From: Fratercula arctica
Lineage: Eukaryota > Chordata > Aves > Charadriiformes > Alcidae
DNA length: 64,000 bases
Assembly (NCBI GenBank): GCA_947846985.1
Contig: CANTUZ010000004.1
Span: 56,831,672-56,895,671, forward strand
Direction of reading: 5' to 3'
Each line of letters begins with the position of its first letter. Within the stretch, counting starts at the first letter, position 1. The position numbers and the translations under genes were made by a program. The notes under the pieces were generated by a model. The model worked only from the letters and a program-made list of their open reading frames with translations, was not told the DNA's origin and searched no databases. Shown one piece after another: positions 62,726 through 64,000 of this stretch.

Positions 62726-62742
62726 AAAAAAAAAAAAAAAAA
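62726..62742. repeat. A17 homopolymer
   Basis: Seventeen consecutive A residues in A-rich surroundings. No retroelement body was recognised upstream. Confidence 0.9.
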
Positions 62743-64000
62743 TCAAGAAAGTAGGTTGAGTCAATAAAACAAGGAAAAGCAAGAATGCTTGCTATGAAAA
62801 TGACGGAAAGGCGTAGAAAGAATAAGCTCTACTTTCCTTCCAAAATCAAACCCCAAAAGAACAAAGCAACCACAGAAAACAGAGCAACCCAGAGAAAATG
62901 TAAGATTAAGCAAAAAATACTTCTGAAAAAAATAACACAGCTCCTATGTGAAATCCAGAATAGTCTGCAAAGGTGAAGGCATCTTCACCCTTGACATCTT
63001 AAAGGAGATACAGCCTATAATAAGTGCTCTCTGCAAAATGTGCAGTTCAGGAATACACAGTTAGTTAGCTGAGTTTCATATGCTTTTATCATTGAAGACT
63101 GAGCTGTTTTTATTGCTCACATAGGGAATATGATACCATTTCTGTTTCTCGTTGGATAGCATTACACTTCAAAACAAGTTTTAGGTGCAAATAACTGATC
63201 ACGACTTTCAACCTGCTCTTCTCAGGCATCTGAGAATTTCAAAAATGAGGTCCCACTGACTTCCTGGGGTTGAATTTCCACCTATGAAATTTATTCTTTT
63301 GGCAAAATTTCCTACCAACAAAAGCATTTTTCTGGAATATTCATAAAAAACAATCATAAACAGGACAAATCCAGAGTTGAAGTCGAGGCATTTGAAAGGT
63401 CAAACAAGGAGCTGCATCACTTTTTACTACTGTCACTTAGAGCTACCTGAAAGTAAAAGCAATTTAAAATGTAGCTTTGCTTTGTTTGTTTTGCTTGTTC
63501 CTTCATGTACTTCTGGGCTAGTGCTTTCTAGAACAAAACTACCCTCAGATAAGCCTGTACTCCAGTGCGTGTAATGTCCCTACCTGCCATGCCCCTTGTT
63601 TTCACCTACTCCAAAGTTCAGAAGTTCAGCAAGCAGGCCACCCACTAGAAAGCTAATTTCCAGGAAAAAAATAATGCAATGTTCTATGCAAGAAAAGCCA
63701 CAAGGGTTTATTAAGAAAGCTTTTGAGGTGTTCTATTTACAAAAAGTGTTTGAAAAAATTTCTGTTGCCACTGAACTGAGGGTTTTGTGAGCTGTCACTG
63801 TGATACATTGCTGGGAGCTCTGGTTTCCATTTCTGGTACTGAACAGAAACTCCAGGAGACTGTTGTTTTATGGTGACAAAACCACATTGTCACTTTTCAA
63901 ATCTTATTTTGTAAATCAAATGAGAGTGAGTATGAGCATTGACTTAGGGCATGACCACTTCATCAATTCTGACTGCTTTGGTTTAAGTATTCCCACAGGA

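Larger units (their letters stand above)
54566..64000. other. Unassigned AT-rich non-coding DNA
   Basis: No gene, RNA gene or confident repeat is recognised in the last 9.4 kb. Features are limited to a T/C-rich tract with C12 (61933-61968), an A17 run (62726-62742) and a short fragment with ATGAGGTCCCACTGACTTCC (about 63245-63265). All open frames are about 100 codons or shorter and show no features. Confidence 0.55.

Noticed and set aside
1..64000. CRISPR arrays, rRNA, tRNA, operons, endogenous retroviral LTR pairs
   Set aside because: No regularly spaced repeats, no convincing tRNA-like B-box and no paired LTRs were seen; the sequence is vertebrate nuclear DNA.

Overview
This window is nuclear DNA from a bird, most likely an intergenic or deep intronic stretch. 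The main evidence is the repeat content. CR1 LINE copies, nearly all 5'-truncated and ending in ATTCTATG-type octamer tails, dominate the recognisable sequence. There are also much older amniote CR1 and MIR-like fossils and a decayed member of the ITPRIPL1-like family, which as I recall is expanded in birds. I found no intact host protein-coding gene, rRNA, tRNA, CRISPR array or operon-like structure. The background is AT-rich with stop codons in all frames.

Layout: 1-2.1 kb is unassigned AT-rich DNA with short tandem repeats. 2.1-2.7 kb holds two short CR1 3' ends in opposite orientations. About 3.2-4.4 kb is a long, very old CR1 fossil. 6.1-8.3 kb is the largest young CR1: the last part of the endonuclease plus a reverse transcriptase, one frame with only three nonsense codons. 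At about 8.34 kb it joins, in the same frame, the truncated 5' end of an ITPRIPL1-like pseudogene (to about 9.43 kb), followed by a poly(A) signal at 9748 and a separate old CR1 3' fragment with a TATGC-rich tail (10.0-10.27 kb). From 10.3 to 20 kb there are only an interrupted MIR-like piece, one CR1 tail and a (TG)18 tract. 19.97-21.14 kb is a minus-strand young CR1 with an open RT/C-terminal frame. 21-36 kb is mostly unassigned, with an ancient CR1 (26.1 kb), a small direct-repeat structure containing two CR1 octamers (23.6 kb), an A-rich tail (29.4 kb) and an amniote MIR-like SINE (30.8 kb). 36.05-36.34 kb is an uninterrupted 291-base pyrimidine tract. 38.8-45.0 kb carries three young plus-strand CR1 3' ends. 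45-64 kb holds an ancient CR1 (50.8 kb), a MIR piece (54.5 kb), small inverted repeats and homopolymer runs.

The parts do not form a pathway. The story is retrotransposition: several waves of CR1 (ancient amniote type, then at least two younger avian subfamilies) and one CR1-ITPRIPL1-like chimera, the most unusual object here. Family names rest on recognition of protein motifs and consensus-like nucleotide strings without a database search, so subfamily names are left open.
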